Shown: positions 1 through 8,935, counted from the stretch's first letter. The stretch is DNA of 64,000 nucleotides from Methanosarcina siciliae T4/M (GCF_000970085.1 NZ_CP009506.1:806001-870000), one strand, 5' to 3'. Numbers and translations are program-made. Notes: generated by a model from the letters alone, not told the origin.

Positions 1-564
1 TACCGCGTGCAGGCAGCCTATGACGCATCCGGAAACTATGTATTTGAGCAAGGCTGTGGGATTGTCCTTAAAGAACCGGAAAAATACCCTTATGTAACTG
101 CAGTCCTTAACAGCCAGATTGCCAGACTTTTCCCTTCGGTCTGTGAGTCTGAAATGCTGTACTCAGGTTCTGCAACCCCTGCAGCAATGAAACGCTTTCC
201 CATCGTATTCCCGGAAGACAGGCTGACTGAGGACCTGATTACCAGTATCTCCGGTTATCTCATGTTCCTTAACCGGCAGAAGAACGCGAACTATGCTGTG
301 GGCTGGCTTGATGAGCTTACGGGCTTTTATGAGCAGATTTCAAACCTTCTGGTTCTGGATGTCTACTTTGGAGACGGCATTGACCAGAAACTTCTGAATG
401 CTCTTGAAGATAATATCCACCCGTATGCAGGAGATATGGAATCTGAAAACAGTGGCAGCCTTTTGAGTGTACTTTATTACATAAAGCAGAGGATCTCCGA
501 TACCTCAAACTTCAAAAAGTATGTCTTTGATACTGAATTCCCCGGAATTCTCAGCTTCCTTTAA
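1..564 (+). CDS. TaqI-like target-recognition-domain protein, 5' truncated
   Basis: The reading frame is already open at base 1, so the beginning lies outside the window; about 187 residues are visible. They align well with the C-terminal half of the next gene (1200-2312): both share SGNYxFExGCGIVL, an LNSxIxRxF stretch, LYxGSxTPxxxKRFPxVFP and an LLVLDxYF segment near the end. This pattern resembles the C-terminal specificity domain of TaqI-type restriction/methylation enzymes. No methylase or nuclease motif is visible in this part. It is probably a DNA-binding or specificity-domain relative of unknown role. The family call is inferred from motif layout; the paralogy with its neighbour is direct observation. 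Confidence 0.6.
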   Translation, partial: YRVQAAYDASGNYVFEQGCGIVLKEPEKYPYVTAVLNSQIARLFPSVCESEMLYSGSATPAAMKRFPIVFPEDRLTEDLITSISGYLMFLNRQKNANYAVGWLDELTGFYEQISNLLVLDVYFGDGIDQKLLNALEDNIHPYAGDMESENSGSLLSVLYYIKQRISDTSNFKKYVFDTEFPGILSFL

Positions 565-572
565 GCAGGAAA

Positions 573-622
573 GGCTCTGAATTACCTCTTATTTGAGGTT
601 TTATTCAGAGACCTTTGTTTTT
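573..622 (+). terminator. Stem-loop terminator after the first TRD gene
   Basis: CTCTGAAT (575-582) pairs with ATTCAGAG (603-610), and inside it ACCTC (584-588) pairs with GAGGT (595-599). The hairpin starts about 10 bases after the stop codon and is followed by a T-rich run (615-622), the form of an intrinsic terminator. Confidence 0.65.
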
Positions 623-1199
623 TCCGTTTTTTTAATTTGGCTTTTTCTTCTCACAATAATTTTTCGGATACTCTATCCTTCATTATTTTACATTTAATTT
701 TTTATGGAAAATTTTATATATATCCACCTTTTTTACACCATGGGGTAAAAGTGCTCTCAGGGCTTAATGGCAGTTTTTCCAGTTGGAATCACCGATCCCG
801 TAAAAGGTTCAGGTCTTTGCTGTGTAGAAGGATTAATTTTCTCTGGCTCCGGATGCTGCGGGAGCACGGAGATCAATCCTGGAAGGTTATTCCACCTCCT
901 TAATGCTCTAAATTTTTTACGAAAAAATAGCCCTGGGAGAATTTTTAACCTTTGCAGGGCCGGATTAAAGGGGTTGCTTATTAGAAGCTTATTAGAAGCT
1001 GATACGTGATGTCCAGATCCTTCCGGATTTTTTTTCTCTACGGGAATCGTATCCGTTTCCTTTTTATTTCCTGGACGGGTTCTGAATAATTTGGATTAAA
1101 ATGATTTAATTCGACTCTGAATGATTAAACTGGTGAAATAAACCAGTTTCTAAAGTAAGGATAAGTCTACTCATAGATAAATTCCAAGCTTATAAAGAA
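623..1199. other. Intergenic stretch, no gene seen
   Basis: No reading frame here has a convincing start or protein-like composition. It contains a small inverted repeat, GCCCTG (930-935) with CAGGGC (955-960), and an 11-base direct repeat, GCTTATTAGAA, at 976-986 and 987-997. The middle part (about 760-900) is more GC-rich than its surroundings and could be a decayed gene or a transcribed leader, but I cannot identify it. Confidence 0.4.
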
Positions 1200-2312
1200 G
1201 TGAAACCGATCATGTTCTGGAGTAAAAACAGTATTATAAAAAAAGTAAGTTCGATTTCGAACACCCTGGATGATATCTCAGCAGATATTTTTTATGGGAT
1301 CAGTACTGACAGCGAATATCTGCACAAGTTGAACCTTTCAGAAGAAGATTCTCCTGAAACTCCATACAAATGCCTGGGCCTGAACAGGGGGATAAACCTC
1401 GAACGAGAGATGGTACACCCTTTTATAGACAGTGCCATGTCTAATGAATATGCCGTCCATCCTTCCTCTTTTTGTTTTATGCTGCCTTATGAACTTAAAG
1501 CCGAAGGGCTTAAGAAAGAGTTCAGACTCCTTGAACCCGAGGAATTGAAGGAGAGATACCCTCTTACATATGCCAGGATTACTAAGTTTAAAAACAATTT
1601 TAAGCATGACTTCACAGCTCTTTCTCCTGAAGATTACAGTGTAGGAGGATGTAAACTGCTGCAGTACCTCAATACCCCGAAAATTATCGTTTCGGATCAT
1701 TACAGCTTTCAGGCTTCTTTTGATCCCTCAGGTAATTATCTCTTCGAAAATGGTTGTGGTATCGTGCTTCAGGACTCTTCCAGATATTTTTACGTTCTCG
1801 CTGCCCTTAACAGCTCAATTTCAAGGGTCTTTTCCGAGATATGTCAGAATAACAGGCTTTACAACGGGAGCCTGACACCGACAATTCTGAAGCGTTTTCC
1901 CCTTGTTTTTCCTGACGAAAAAAACCTTGAATCGCTTATAAGTATCCTTTCCAGTTATCTTACCTATATTCACGGACAGATTTATCGGAATGCTTCTCCT
2001 GACATTTCCGAAAGTGAATATTACGAACTTCTAAAATTCTATGAAAGAATCGTAAATCTCCTTGTGCTTGACACTTATTTTACAAAAGATCTTGACCCCC
2101 GTTTCTTGGAAATCCTTGAGGTAAATATCATGCCTTCAGGAGGGTATCCCGAAAGATCCGGATTTTCAGGTTCTGAAGATCCCAGGTCTTTTATGGATAA
2201 GTTACAGGTTATAAAGCAGAATATTCTGGACACGCCGGATTTCGGAAAGTGCAGGTTTAACAGCGAATTTACCAATATCCTTGCAACTCTTAAAAACAAT
2301 GGGGTCTGGTAA
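1200..2312 (+). CDS. TaqI-like target-recognition-domain protein (paralogue of the first gene)
   Basis: The product is 370 residues. It begins with a coiled, charged segment (SIIKKVSSISNTLDDIS), continues with a region that includes a conserved-looking KIIVSDHYSFQ strand, and ends with the same block seen in the truncated neighbour (SGNYLFENGCGIVL, LNSSISRVF, LYNGSLTPTILKRFP). This resembles the DNA-specificity domain found C-terminal to TaqI-type N6-adenine methylases, but the NPPY catalytic motif is absent. The GTG at 1200 has no clear ribosome-binding site; the ATG at 1212 is an alternative. The two tandem copies suggest local duplication. It could be an orphan specificity subunit or an unrelated DNA-binding protein; the function is not known to me. 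Confidence 0.6.
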   Translation: MKPIMFWSKNSIIKKVSSISNTLDDISADIFYGISTDSEYLHKLNLSEEDSPETPYKCLGLNRGINLEREMVHPFIDSAMSNEYAVHPSSFCFMLPYELKAEGLKKEFRLLEPEELKERYPLTYARITKFKNNFKHDFTALSPEDYSVGGCKLLQYLNTPKIIVSDHYSFQASFDPSGNYLFENGCGIVLQDSSRYFYVLAALNSSISRVFSEICQNNRLYNGSLTPTILKRFPLVFPDEKNLESLISILSSYLTYIHGQIYRNASPDISESEYYELLKFYERIVNLLVLDTYFTKDLDPRFLEILEVNIMPSGGYPERSGFSGSEDPRSFMDKLQVIKQNILDTPDFGKCRFNSEFTNILATLKNNGVW

Positions 2313-2441
2313 GTAAATAATTAACAATTTTTCCTGGAGTTTTCCTTATGGATTTATTTTCCATTTTTCTTCTTTTTTCGAATTTGTATTTGGAACCAAA
2401 CTTATGCAGAGTATATTCTAAATAGCACATAATATAATACA

Positions 2442-2556
2442 AAGAAAAGTTGTAATGTATACTTAATAAGAAGAAAAGTTATAATGTATACTTAATAAGA
2501 AGAAAAGTTATAATGTATAGTACAGTATACTTAATAAGAAGAAAGATTATAATGTG
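2442..2556. repeat. 29-base tandem repeat, about four units
   Basis: The unit AAGAAAAGTT(G/A)TAATGTATA plus CTTAATAAG occurs at 2442-2470 and 2471-2499. A third copy (2500-2538) carries a 10-base insertion (GTACAGTATA) before its last nine bases, and a partial fourth copy covers 2539-2556. There are no spacers, so this is not a CRISPR. It lies between the TRD gene and the histidine-kinase gene in AT-rich sequence. Confidence 0.85.
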
Positions 2557-2765
2557 TAAGGGCTATCTCTCACAAAATTTAAAGATGTGATCCCCAGTTA
2601 AAAGGAATATTCACAGGTAATAAAAGTAAGAGAACTCTGGAAAACTTAGGGATTTTCAATGCTGGTTAACCTGGCAATAATAAAGGGCCTGCATATATCT
2701 CTAAATATTCCGGATAAATATATATCACGGGAGGTATCCGGTAACTTTTCCTCCTCATATTTGAT

Positions 2766-2780
2766 CCATAAATTTATATA
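2766..2780 (+). promoter_or_regulatory. Archaeal TATA box for the histidine kinase
   Basis: The sequence CCATAAATTTATATAG fits an archaeal box A. It lies about 100 bases or more upstream of the kinase start, which would give a leader of roughly 80-110 bases. Assignment rests on sequence and position only. Confidence 0.4.
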
Positions 2781-2909
2781 GATAGTCTTTGTGTACTATT
2801 AAGACGTCTGAGGTTTTTTTTATTTTTATTTCCTGGCTCTCTCGATTATCTATCAATAATTGAAAAAAAGGAAGGTAGTCTTATCAGCCTACAAATCCAT
2901 ATCACTGCG

Positions 2910-4622
2910 TTGCCCTATATGGGGGTATTAATCTTTTCAGGGCTCATATCTACCTCACTTGCAGTCAGGGCATATAAAGCCTTTAATTCCCGCAGTTTGC
3001 CTTTTTCAAAATATTTTGTATTGACTATGCTCTGTATGGCTCTCTGGTCAGTGAATTATGCCTTTGAAATCGGATTCATTGATATTGAGTATAAGTATTT
3101 ATTTGCCCGTCTTCAGTACCTCGGAATCGCCTTTGTTCCCGTAACCTGGTTTTTATTTGCAGCTGAATACTCTGGAGTATGCAGACCATTTGCACGAAAG
3201 TATGAAAAACCGCTTTTTATTTTTCCCGTAATTGCAGTTCTATTGATGCTTACAAACAGCCTCCATGGGCTGTACTTCGAGGGTTACTATCTTGACTTCT
3301 CAGGAGGCTTTCCTCTCCTTGTATTCAAGCATGGGGCTTTTTTCTGGATCTTTTATGTCTACTCCTTCGTTCTGATCCTTGCAGGAGTTTTTTTCTTTTT
3401 CCGGCAGTTTGTCCGCCTTACCACCCCTTACGGGACCCAGGCAGCCATTGCCCTTTCGGCAGCCTGTATCCCTGTGATTGGAAACATACTGCACGTAGGA
3501 GATGTAGGGGTCTTTGAATTTTTTGATCCGACTCCCTTTTCCTTTGCAATAACCGGCTTGATTCTCTTCTGGGGAACAATGGAGCACGAGTTCCTTAACA
3601 TTATCCCGGTTGCCAGACAGAGTGTGATAGAATCCATGAATGACGGATATATTGTTGTGGATCTTTCAAACTCTATTATGGATATCAATAAAGCAGCCCT
3701 TGAACTTGCCGGTAAAGAAAGAAAAGAGGTTCTGGGAACAAACATAAATGAGCTTTTCGGAAAAGGAGTGGAGGTTTTAGGTAATTCCTCCGAGGGAAGT
3801 TTAGGCAGGGAAATTTCCCTCCAGATAGGTCTGGAAGCTAAGTTCTTCACTGTCAGTGTCAGTCCCCTTCAGACAAGGGATGATGAAGACGGTAAGCTGG
3901 TAATGATCCACGATATCACGGAGATCTACCGCTACCAGGAAGCTTTGAAACAGGCAAACAAGAAGATAAACCTAATGAGCAATATTACCAGACACGATAT
4001 TCTTAATCAGGTGAATGTACTTTCAGGATATACCGAGCTAATTTCGGAAACGCTTCCTTCCGAAGTAAAAGGAGACCCCAGGATCTCAAAATACCTCCGA
4101 AATCTTAATAAAGGCATCGAAACAGTCCACAGCCAGATCATTTTCACAAAGGACTATCAGGAACTTGGAGTTGTTTCTCCCACCTGGCAGTCTATAAGTA
4201 GTCTTGCAAAAGAAGCTGCTTTTGACTTTTCCGGGCAGGGGCTGAAGTTTTCCATAGAGGATAACGGGCTTGAAGTATACGCCGACCCTCTGCTCAAAAA
4301 AGCTTTTTACAACCTGTTTGACAATGCAAGAACCCATGGAGATCACGTCAGCGAGATTGATGTAAGCTCTCATATATTAAAGGAGAGTGTTGTGATCGAA
4401 GTAGAGGATAACGGTATAGGGGTTTCTCCTGTCATGAAAGAACTTATTTTTGAGAAATCCGTGGGTAGAAATACAGGACTTGGGCTTTTCCTTGTCCGAG
4501 GCATTCTTTCCATTACAGGCATGGAAATTACTGAGACAGGAATAGAAGGGGAAGGTGCAAGATTTGAAATCAAAGTCCCGCCCGGGAACTGGCGCAGAGC
4601 CCCGCCCAAGCAACTTGTCTAA
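2910..4622 (+). CDS. Membrane-bound PAS sensor histidine kinase
   Basis: The product is a 570-residue sensor kinase. Residues 1 to about 220 form seven or so membrane spans of the 7TM histidine-kinase type, followed by a PAS domain (about 226-340, beginning near ESMNDGYIVVD). The phosphorylation motif is TRHDILNQV with His362, then an HATPase domain with an N box (NLFDNARTHG, near 468), DNGIGVS and GLGLFLVRG. No response regulator lies next to it, which is common in Methanosarcina. The first usable codon is TTG at 2910, but the only good ribosome-binding site, GGAAGGT (2870-2876), sits 27 codons' distance nearer to an in-frame ATC at 2883; see findings. The C-terminus overlaps the convergent small gene by four bases. 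Confidence 0.85.
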   Translation: MPYMGVLIFSGLISTSLAVRAYKAFNSRSLPFSKYFVLTMLCMALWSVNYAFEIGFIDIEYKYLFARLQYLGIAFVPVTWFLFAAEYSGVCRPFARKYEKPLFIFPVIAVLLMLTNSLHGLYFEGYYLDFSGGFPLLVFKHGAFFWIFYVYSFVLILAGVFFFFRQFVRLTTPYGTQAAIALSAACIPVIGNILHVGDVGVFEFFDPTPFSFAITGLILFWGTMEHEFLNIIPVARQSVIESMNDGYIVVDLSNSIMDINKAALELAGKERKEVLGTNINELFGKGVEVLGNSSEGSLGREISLQIGLEAKFFTVSVSPLQTRDDEDGKLVMIHDITEIYRYQEALKQANKKINLMSNITRHDILNQVNVLSGYTELISETLPSEVKGDPRISKYLRNLNKGIETVHSQIIFTKDYQELGVVSPTWQSISSLAKEAAFDFSGQGLKFSIEDNGLEVYADPLLKKAFYNLFDNARTHGDHVSEIDVSSHILKESVVIEVEDNGIGVSPVMKELIFEKSVGRNTGLGLFLVRGILSITGMEITETGIEGEGARFEIKVPPGNWRRAPPKQLV

Positions 4623-4840
4623 AATGAGAATTTTTCGGGGCTTTCCCTGCTGTTGAAGAATGTTCCCAGACTTACCCCGGTCCCAATTCCTATTGCAATG
4701 CCTATAGCTGTTCCTTCCGTAGTACTGTCCAGAGCAGGCCCAAGAACAAAAGCTCCATAGAGGCTCTCAACGGCGGCACCTATGGAAAAGGCAATTACTA
4801 TCCACCTTCTTTCCCTTTTAAGCTCATCCTGTTTCCCCAT
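4619..4840 (-). CDS. Small two-helix membrane protein
   Basis: A 73-residue protein with a charged start (MGKQDELKRERR) and two hydrophobic segments, the second Gly-rich (GTAIGIAIGIGTG). A strong ribosome-binding site, GGTGAGGAG, precedes the ATG at 4840, supporting a real gene. Its stop overlaps the end of the histidine-kinase gene, which faces it. I do not recognise a family; a role beyond the membrane location cannot be read from the sequence. Confidence 0.65.
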   Translation of the reverse strand: MGKQDELKRERRWIVIAFSIGAAVESLYGAFVLGPALDSTTEGTAIGIAIGIGTGVSLGTFFNSRESPEKFSF

Positions 4841-5007
4841 TTTTTCTCCTCACCCGCAGTTTCTACACACTTGTGTGAAGTTTCTTAATTTATATTTTTT
4901 ATATTTGTTTTTATTATATTCTAATAACAGGTTTTTCAATAATACTTCTTTGAGTTGACAGCTGACTCTCAACATTCGTATACCTCTTCATTATATCTGG
5001 TGAAACT

Positions 5008-6033
5008 ATGAGTGAATTTACCCTGAATAAAAGATTTGAAACGGCGCTGAAAGGCAGACCCACGGATCTGATCCCTGTCTGTTCCGTAACCCAAACAGGC
5101 ACTGTGGAACTCATGGAAATGACAGGAGCTTACTGGCCTCAGGCTAACTACGATGCTTTCAAAATGGCGGACCTTGCCCTGGCAGGGTACGAACTTGCAG
5201 GTTTTGAAAACGTGCGCTGTCCTTTCTGCACCACAGTGCTTGCCGAAACCCTGGGCTGTACGGTAGCTGAGGGCAGTATTGATATACAGCCTTATGTGAC
5301 GGATTTTCCCTGTAAGAAAAAGAAAGATGTAAAGGACATATCGGTTCCTGATTCTCTCCTTGAAAGCAGGAGGACCTCGGTAGTCCTTGGCGCTGTCGGG
5401 ATCCTGAATGAACGTGTAGGAGAAGATGTGCCTGTTGTCGCAGGACTTGTGGGGCCTGCCGGACTTGCTTCCATGCTAGCGGGCATGAAAAATTACCTTA
5501 TGTGGTTCGTGACAAATCCCGAGCTTGTTGAGGAACTGATGGGAGTTCTTACCGAAGCCTGTATCGAATATGCAAAAGGCTTGCTGGAACAGGGGGCAGA
5601 TGCCGTAACCCTTATAGACTCCGAAGCGGGTCCTGATATTATTTCCCCTCAGATGTTTGAGACCTCGGTTTTACCCCTTTACAGGAAGTTCTGCCGAGAG
5701 GTCCCGGGTTTGAAAATCCTCCATATGTGCGGGGATGCAACATCCGTCCTTGACCCTCTGGCAGATGCCGGGTTTGAGGGTATCAGCATTGAAGAGAAAG
5801 TAGGGGTCAGTTTTGCAAAAGGGATTGTGGGCAGCCGGGTACGCCTGATTGGCAACGTCTCTCCCTCCGATACCCTGCTGGCAAAAGGACCCGAAGAGGT
5901 TATAATCGAAGCTAGGGCATGTCTTGAAGACGGGATCGATATCCTTTCCCCGGGTTGCGGGCTTGCTCCCCATACGCCTCTTGAAAACATAAAAGCGCTT
6001 TTCAGGGCAAGGGATGAGTTTTATTCATTGTGA
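5008..6033 (+). CDS. Methylcobamide:coenzyme M methyltransferase family protein (MtaA/MtbA-like)
   Basis: The 341-residue product belongs to the uroporphyrinogen-decarboxylase/MtaA-MtbA family, which moves methyl groups from a methylated corrinoid protein to coenzyme M in methylotrophic methanogenesis. It has the N-terminal TQTGTVELMEMTGAYWPQA block and the zinc ligands of the family: the HxC pair in ILHMCGD and a later Cys in SPGCGLAP. ATG at 5008 follows GGTGA. No corrinoid protein or substrate-specific methyltransferase lies beside it, so whether it serves methanol, methylamines, methylthiols or something else cannot be told. Its last nine bases overlap the convergent DMT transporter gene. 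Confidence 0.85.
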   Translation: MSEFTLNKRFETALKGRPTDLIPVCSVTQTGTVELMEMTGAYWPQANYDAFKMADLALAGYELAGFENVRCPFCTTVLAETLGCTVAEGSIDIQPYVTDFPCKKKKDVKDISVPDSLLESRRTSVVLGAVGILNERVGEDVPVVAGLVGPAGLASMLAGMKNYLMWFVTNPELVEELMGVLTEACIEYAKGLLEQGADAVTLIDSEAGPDIISPQMFETSVLPLYRKFCREVPGLKILHMCGDATSVLDPLADAGFEGISIEEKVGVSFAKGIVGSRVRLIGNVSPSDTLLAKGPEEVIIEARACLEDGIDILSPGCGLAPHTPLENIKALFRARDEFYSL

Positions 6034-6999
6034 GTCTTTAGGAGGAATCCCGGAATGAACCTGCGGGGAGAGCTCTTTCCTAAAGCCTGGGGTCATTCCT
6101 TCGCTTCTTTTTTCCGGAAGTTTTTCCGCATCTTTAAGACTTATTATCAGCGCCGAACCAATAATTAAGGCGCAGCCTGCAAGCGTTTCTGAAGACAGTG
6201 CGATTCCAAGCACTGTTATGTCAAAAAAGACTCCGCTTACAGGTTCGATAAGAGAAAGGACGCTTCCTGTCTGGGCTTTGATGTTGGCAAGCCCGAGAAC
6301 TGTAAAGATTTCTCCGAAACCTATGGAGATTATCCCGAAAGCAGCAAGCACTTTCAGGTTGCTGTAAAGGACTGCGGGGGGGACCTCAAATGCAAAGGGG
6401 CTTAGCAACAAAAGGGCTATTCCCATTGGCCAGAAGACAATTGAAAGTTCAGGGTATTCTGTTTTCAAAACTCTTACGTTCAGGATCAGAGCCGCAAAGA
6501 CTACTCCCGAAAGCAGTCCCGATAACATGCCAAGCATATAGGTGCCGGTAAGTTCAATGCCGGAAAGCCCTCCTTCGGGCCTGACTATCAGGAAGACCCC
6601 CATGATCGCTATAAAAAGGGCAGCTACACTTTCCTTCCCGATTTTTTCCTTCAGGAGAAAAGGGGATGCCAGCATTACGTATATAGGGGCAGTATACTGG
6701 AGTAAAAGTGCAATGGAGACACAGGTAATCTTCAGGCAGGTAAAATAGAGGAGCATACAGGCAACCACGAGTGTTCCCTGCAGGAGCAGGCTTTTTTTCT
6801 TTTTCTTTAACCTGAGATCCGAAATTTTCCCTCTTGCAGCAATATATATAAAAAGAAACAGAAGTCCGAAGAATAACCTGTAAAAGATTACTGGAGAAAT
6901 AGCCATATCATGGATATTGGAAATAAAAATTCCGTTCATGCTGTAGAAGACGCAGCCTGTAATTACTGCCAGATGCGCCTTTTTGCTCTCCAGAAACAT
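6025..6999 (-). CDS. DMT-superfamily (EamA) transporter
   Basis: A 324-residue integral membrane protein with about ten helices arranged as two EamA repeats (the first ending near residue 140, the second near 285), followed by a short polar tail. Members of this family export or import small metabolites such as amino acids; the substrate is not predictable here. A TATA-like AATATATAAAT lies just upstream (near 7020-7032), implying a very short leader. The gene is divergent from the NTP-pyrophosphatase/cupin gene and convergent, with overlap, to the CoM methyltransferase. Confidence 0.8.
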   Translation of the reverse strand: MFLESKKAHLAVITGCVFYSMNGIFISNIHDMAISPVIFYRLFFGLLFLFIYIAARGKISDLRLKKKKKSLLLQGTLVVACMLLYFTCLKITCVSIALLLQYTAPIYVMLASPFLLKEKIGKESVAALFIAIMGVFLIVRPEGGLSGIELTGTYMLGMLSGLLSGVVFAALILNVRVLKTEYPELSIVFWPMGIALLLLSPFAFEVPPAVLYSNLKVLAAFGIISIGFGEIFTVLGLANIKAQTGSVLSLIEPVSGVFFDITVLGIALSSETLAGCALIIGSALIISLKDAEKLPEKRSEGMTPGFRKELSPQVHSGIPPKDSQ

Positions 7000-7106
7000 T
7001 CTGCATCATATACGTATAGAATTTATATATTTGTTGGGTCTGCATCGTTGAGATAAATTAACAAAAGATTAACTTCTGGTAAATCGAGTAAGGATGGTGA
7101 ATTCAA

Positions 7107-7838
7107 ATGAAATCTTTCTCAGGAAACGGGCCAAAAGCGGTCAGGGACGGAATCCCGGAAATTATCCGGAACTCAGGCAGGGAATGTGCCGTAAAAGAAC
7201 TTTCAGACTCTGAATTTCTTCCTGAGCTTGAAAGAAAGCTTGAAGAAGAACTGGCCGAGTATCTTGAGAGTAAAGAGCTTGAGGAGCTTGCCGACCTGCT
7301 TGAACTTATCCTTCGAATTGCCGAACTCCGGGGCTCTTCAAAAGAGGACCTTGAAGCTCTAAGGCTTCAGAAAAAACTGGAAAAGGGTGGGTTTGAAAAG
7401 AACATGTTCATGCTTAACCCGCCAGAAGAAAAATGTTTTCTTCCGGAGTCCTCTGCTGACCCGGCAGAAATCCCGCAGGTAACCCGACAGATAGTTTTCA
7501 GACCTGAAAATACGGCAGTAATCGAAAAACACGGCGTTAGGATGAGAATTTATACAACCGGAGAAAACAGCCGGAATGCAGCTGTCCTGTACCAGGAAAC
7601 TGAAACCGGGCATGCAGAAGAGTTTGTTCACGAAAAAAGTGATTTCCTGTATTATATCCTTGAAGGGTCAGGGACCTGGGTAGTTGAAGACAGGGAGTTT
7701 AAAGTTGGGGCAGGGGACGTGGTCGTGGTACCTGTCGGGAATAGGTTCTGGTTCCGGGGTAGCTTGAAGCAGGTCTGTATAACGGCCCCGGCCTGGGAAG
7801 AAAAGTATGAACACCATATCAGGGATATTGAGCTCTAA
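7107..7838 (+). CDS. PRA-PH/MazG-like NTP pyrophosphohydrolase fused to a cupin
   Basis: The product has 243 residues. Residues 1 to about 105 match the all-alpha phosphoribosyl-ATP-pyrophosphohydrolase-like 'house-cleaning' family, with AVRDGIPEII at the start, the metal-binding acidic helix motifs LEEELAEYLE and EELADLLE, and the typical ending GGFEKNMFML. Residues of about 120-240 form a single cupin barrel (ILEGSGTWVVEDREFKVGAG, then DVVVVPVGNRFWFRG). Stand-alone versions of the first domain usually end after the GGFEK segment, so the cupin is an added domain. ATG at 7107 follows GGATGGTGA. The function is probably hydrolysis of a modified or non-canonical nucleotide with the cupin sensing or modifying a ligand; this is inference. 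Confidence 0.75.
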   Translation: MKSFSGNGPKAVRDGIPEIIRNSGRECAVKELSDSEFLPELERKLEEELAEYLESKELEELADLLELILRIAELRGSSKEDLEALRLQKKLEKGGFEKNMFMLNPPEEKCFLPESSADPAEIPQVTRQIVFRPENTAVIEKHGVRMRIYTTGENSRNAAVLYQETETGHAEEFVHEKSDFLYYILEGSGTWVVEDREFKVGAGDVVVVPVGNRFWFRGSLKQVCITAPAWEEKYEHHIRDIEL

Positions 7839-7853
7839 CCGATATCATGAACT

Positions 7854-8010
7854 ATAGTCCTTGCTCTACGATAGTCCTTGCTCTACACTGTTTTTCATCC
7901 AGGCCTTTTTCATTCTTTGTTTACCAAATTCGAAGCTTATCAGATTCGAAACTTTATTCTTTGTTTATCCCGGTCCGAAACTTTATTTTTTGTTTATCCG
8001 AGTTCGAAAC
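7854..8010. repeat. Short direct repeats after the pyrophosphohydrolase gene
   Basis: ATAGTCCTTGCTCTAC occurs twice (7854-7869, 7871-7886). A second set, built on ATTCTTTGTTTA and TTCGAAACTT, recurs at 7912, 7956 and 7985 with a period of 29-44 bases. The last unit runs into the 3' end of the convergent acetyltransferase gene. Confidence 0.7.
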
Positions 8011-8854
8011 TCGTAACCCCATAAACCTTATCCAGCTCCATATCGGGTTCTTTTTGGCTATACATGCGGATAGTTTTGAACATCACATTCATGTGATATT
8101 TTTTTGCTATTTCTACTGCTTTTTCGTTGGGTTCGGGGACGTCAAGATAAACAATTTCCTCAGGAACCGAAGCTCTGAGAGCGCTGAAGATTTTCTCGGC
8201 GGTGTCCCGGTCATCCGCAAAAAGAGGACCTACCTTATAACCTACCCGACATTTCCTTATCACCCCGTACCCTTTCACAGCTCCTTTTTCAAAAGATGCA
8301 AAGGCGTAAGAATCGGGTTGATTTACCCATTTTTTCAGAAAGCCGGGCCTTGGGGCTGGAAACATCCTACCGTCATAGGCAAGCAGTTTTTCGAAGGGAA
8401 CTTCAGAGATTTTCACAAGCCCGTCCGGAATTTCTCCTCCGCTTTTCCCTTCAAAGCGCAGGTTGCTGTAAGAGGAGCTGAATTTCATTACTTTCCGGTA
8501 CTTCTTTTCGTTTTCCACAACACCGTCAAGTCCGATGTTTCTGTCTCCCAGGTGTTCCATACATTTTTCGGTCAGTTTCCTTCCGATCTCTTTTTTCCGG
8601 AATTCGGGTTTGACAACATAGAGCCCTAAAAACCCAAAAGAATCGCCATAAGCAACAGCAGAGGCACAGCCCGCGGGCTTGCCTTCAAGTTCTGCAATAA
8701 AAAAGCCGTCATTATCCGCTTCGTAAAAAAGTTCTCCGTCATGGATGCCGGGGTTCCAGCCTTCTGCAGCAGCCATCTCAACTGCAAATTCGACGTCTCC
8801 CCGGTTCATTTTTCGGATTATAAGCCCTTTTATCTGTTCCGAATTTTTTTCCAT
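7994..8854 (-). CDS. GNAT-family N-acetyltransferase
   Basis: A 286-residue protein. The N-terminal half is a GNAT fold: acidic strand MNRGDVEFAVEMAAAEGW, GFFIAELEGKPAGCASAV, and the acetyl-CoA loop region VVKPEFRKKEIGRKLTEKCM. The C-terminal half (about 150-286) resembles the extra acetyltransferase-like domain seen in many two-domain GNAT proteins. Acetyl-CoA binding is known for the family; the acceptor is unknown. It stands alone on this strand, with the surface propeller gene 80 bases further upstream's other side. Confidence 0.75.
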   Translation of the reverse strand: MEKNSEQIKGLIIRKMNRGDVEFAVEMAAAEGWNPGIHDGELFYEADNDGFFIAELEGKPAGCASAVAYGDSFGFLGLYVVKPEFRKKEIGRKLTEKCMEHLGDRNIGLDGVVENEKKYRKVMKFSSSYSNLRFEGKSGGEIPDGLVKISEVPFEKLLAYDGRMFPAPRPGFLKKWVNQPDSYAFASFEKGAVKGYGVIRKCRVGYKVGPLFADDRDTAEKIFSALRASVPEEIVYLDVPEPNEKAVEIAKKYHMNVMFKTIRMYSQKEPDMELDKVYGVTSFELG

Positions 8855-8935
8855 GACAGTTTATACTCTTATTTCCTATTTATTTTTTAAGTGTCTTGTC
8901 GGTCTCTTTTTCCTGATATCGTAGCTTGCAGGGAG

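Noticed and set aside
637..1009. Two overlapping plus-strand frames after the first terminator
   Set aside because: No ribosome-binding site; content looks like translated spacer.
2442..2556. Possible CRISPR-like array
   Set aside because: Units follow each other directly without unique spacers, and no cas gene is near. The same applies to the repeats at 15239, 28281, 31672 and 53286.
7847..8629. Long plus-strand frame
   Set aside because: It lies opposite the acetyltransferase gene; its product is Phe/His-rich without a family, while the minus-strand protein has clear GNAT motifs.
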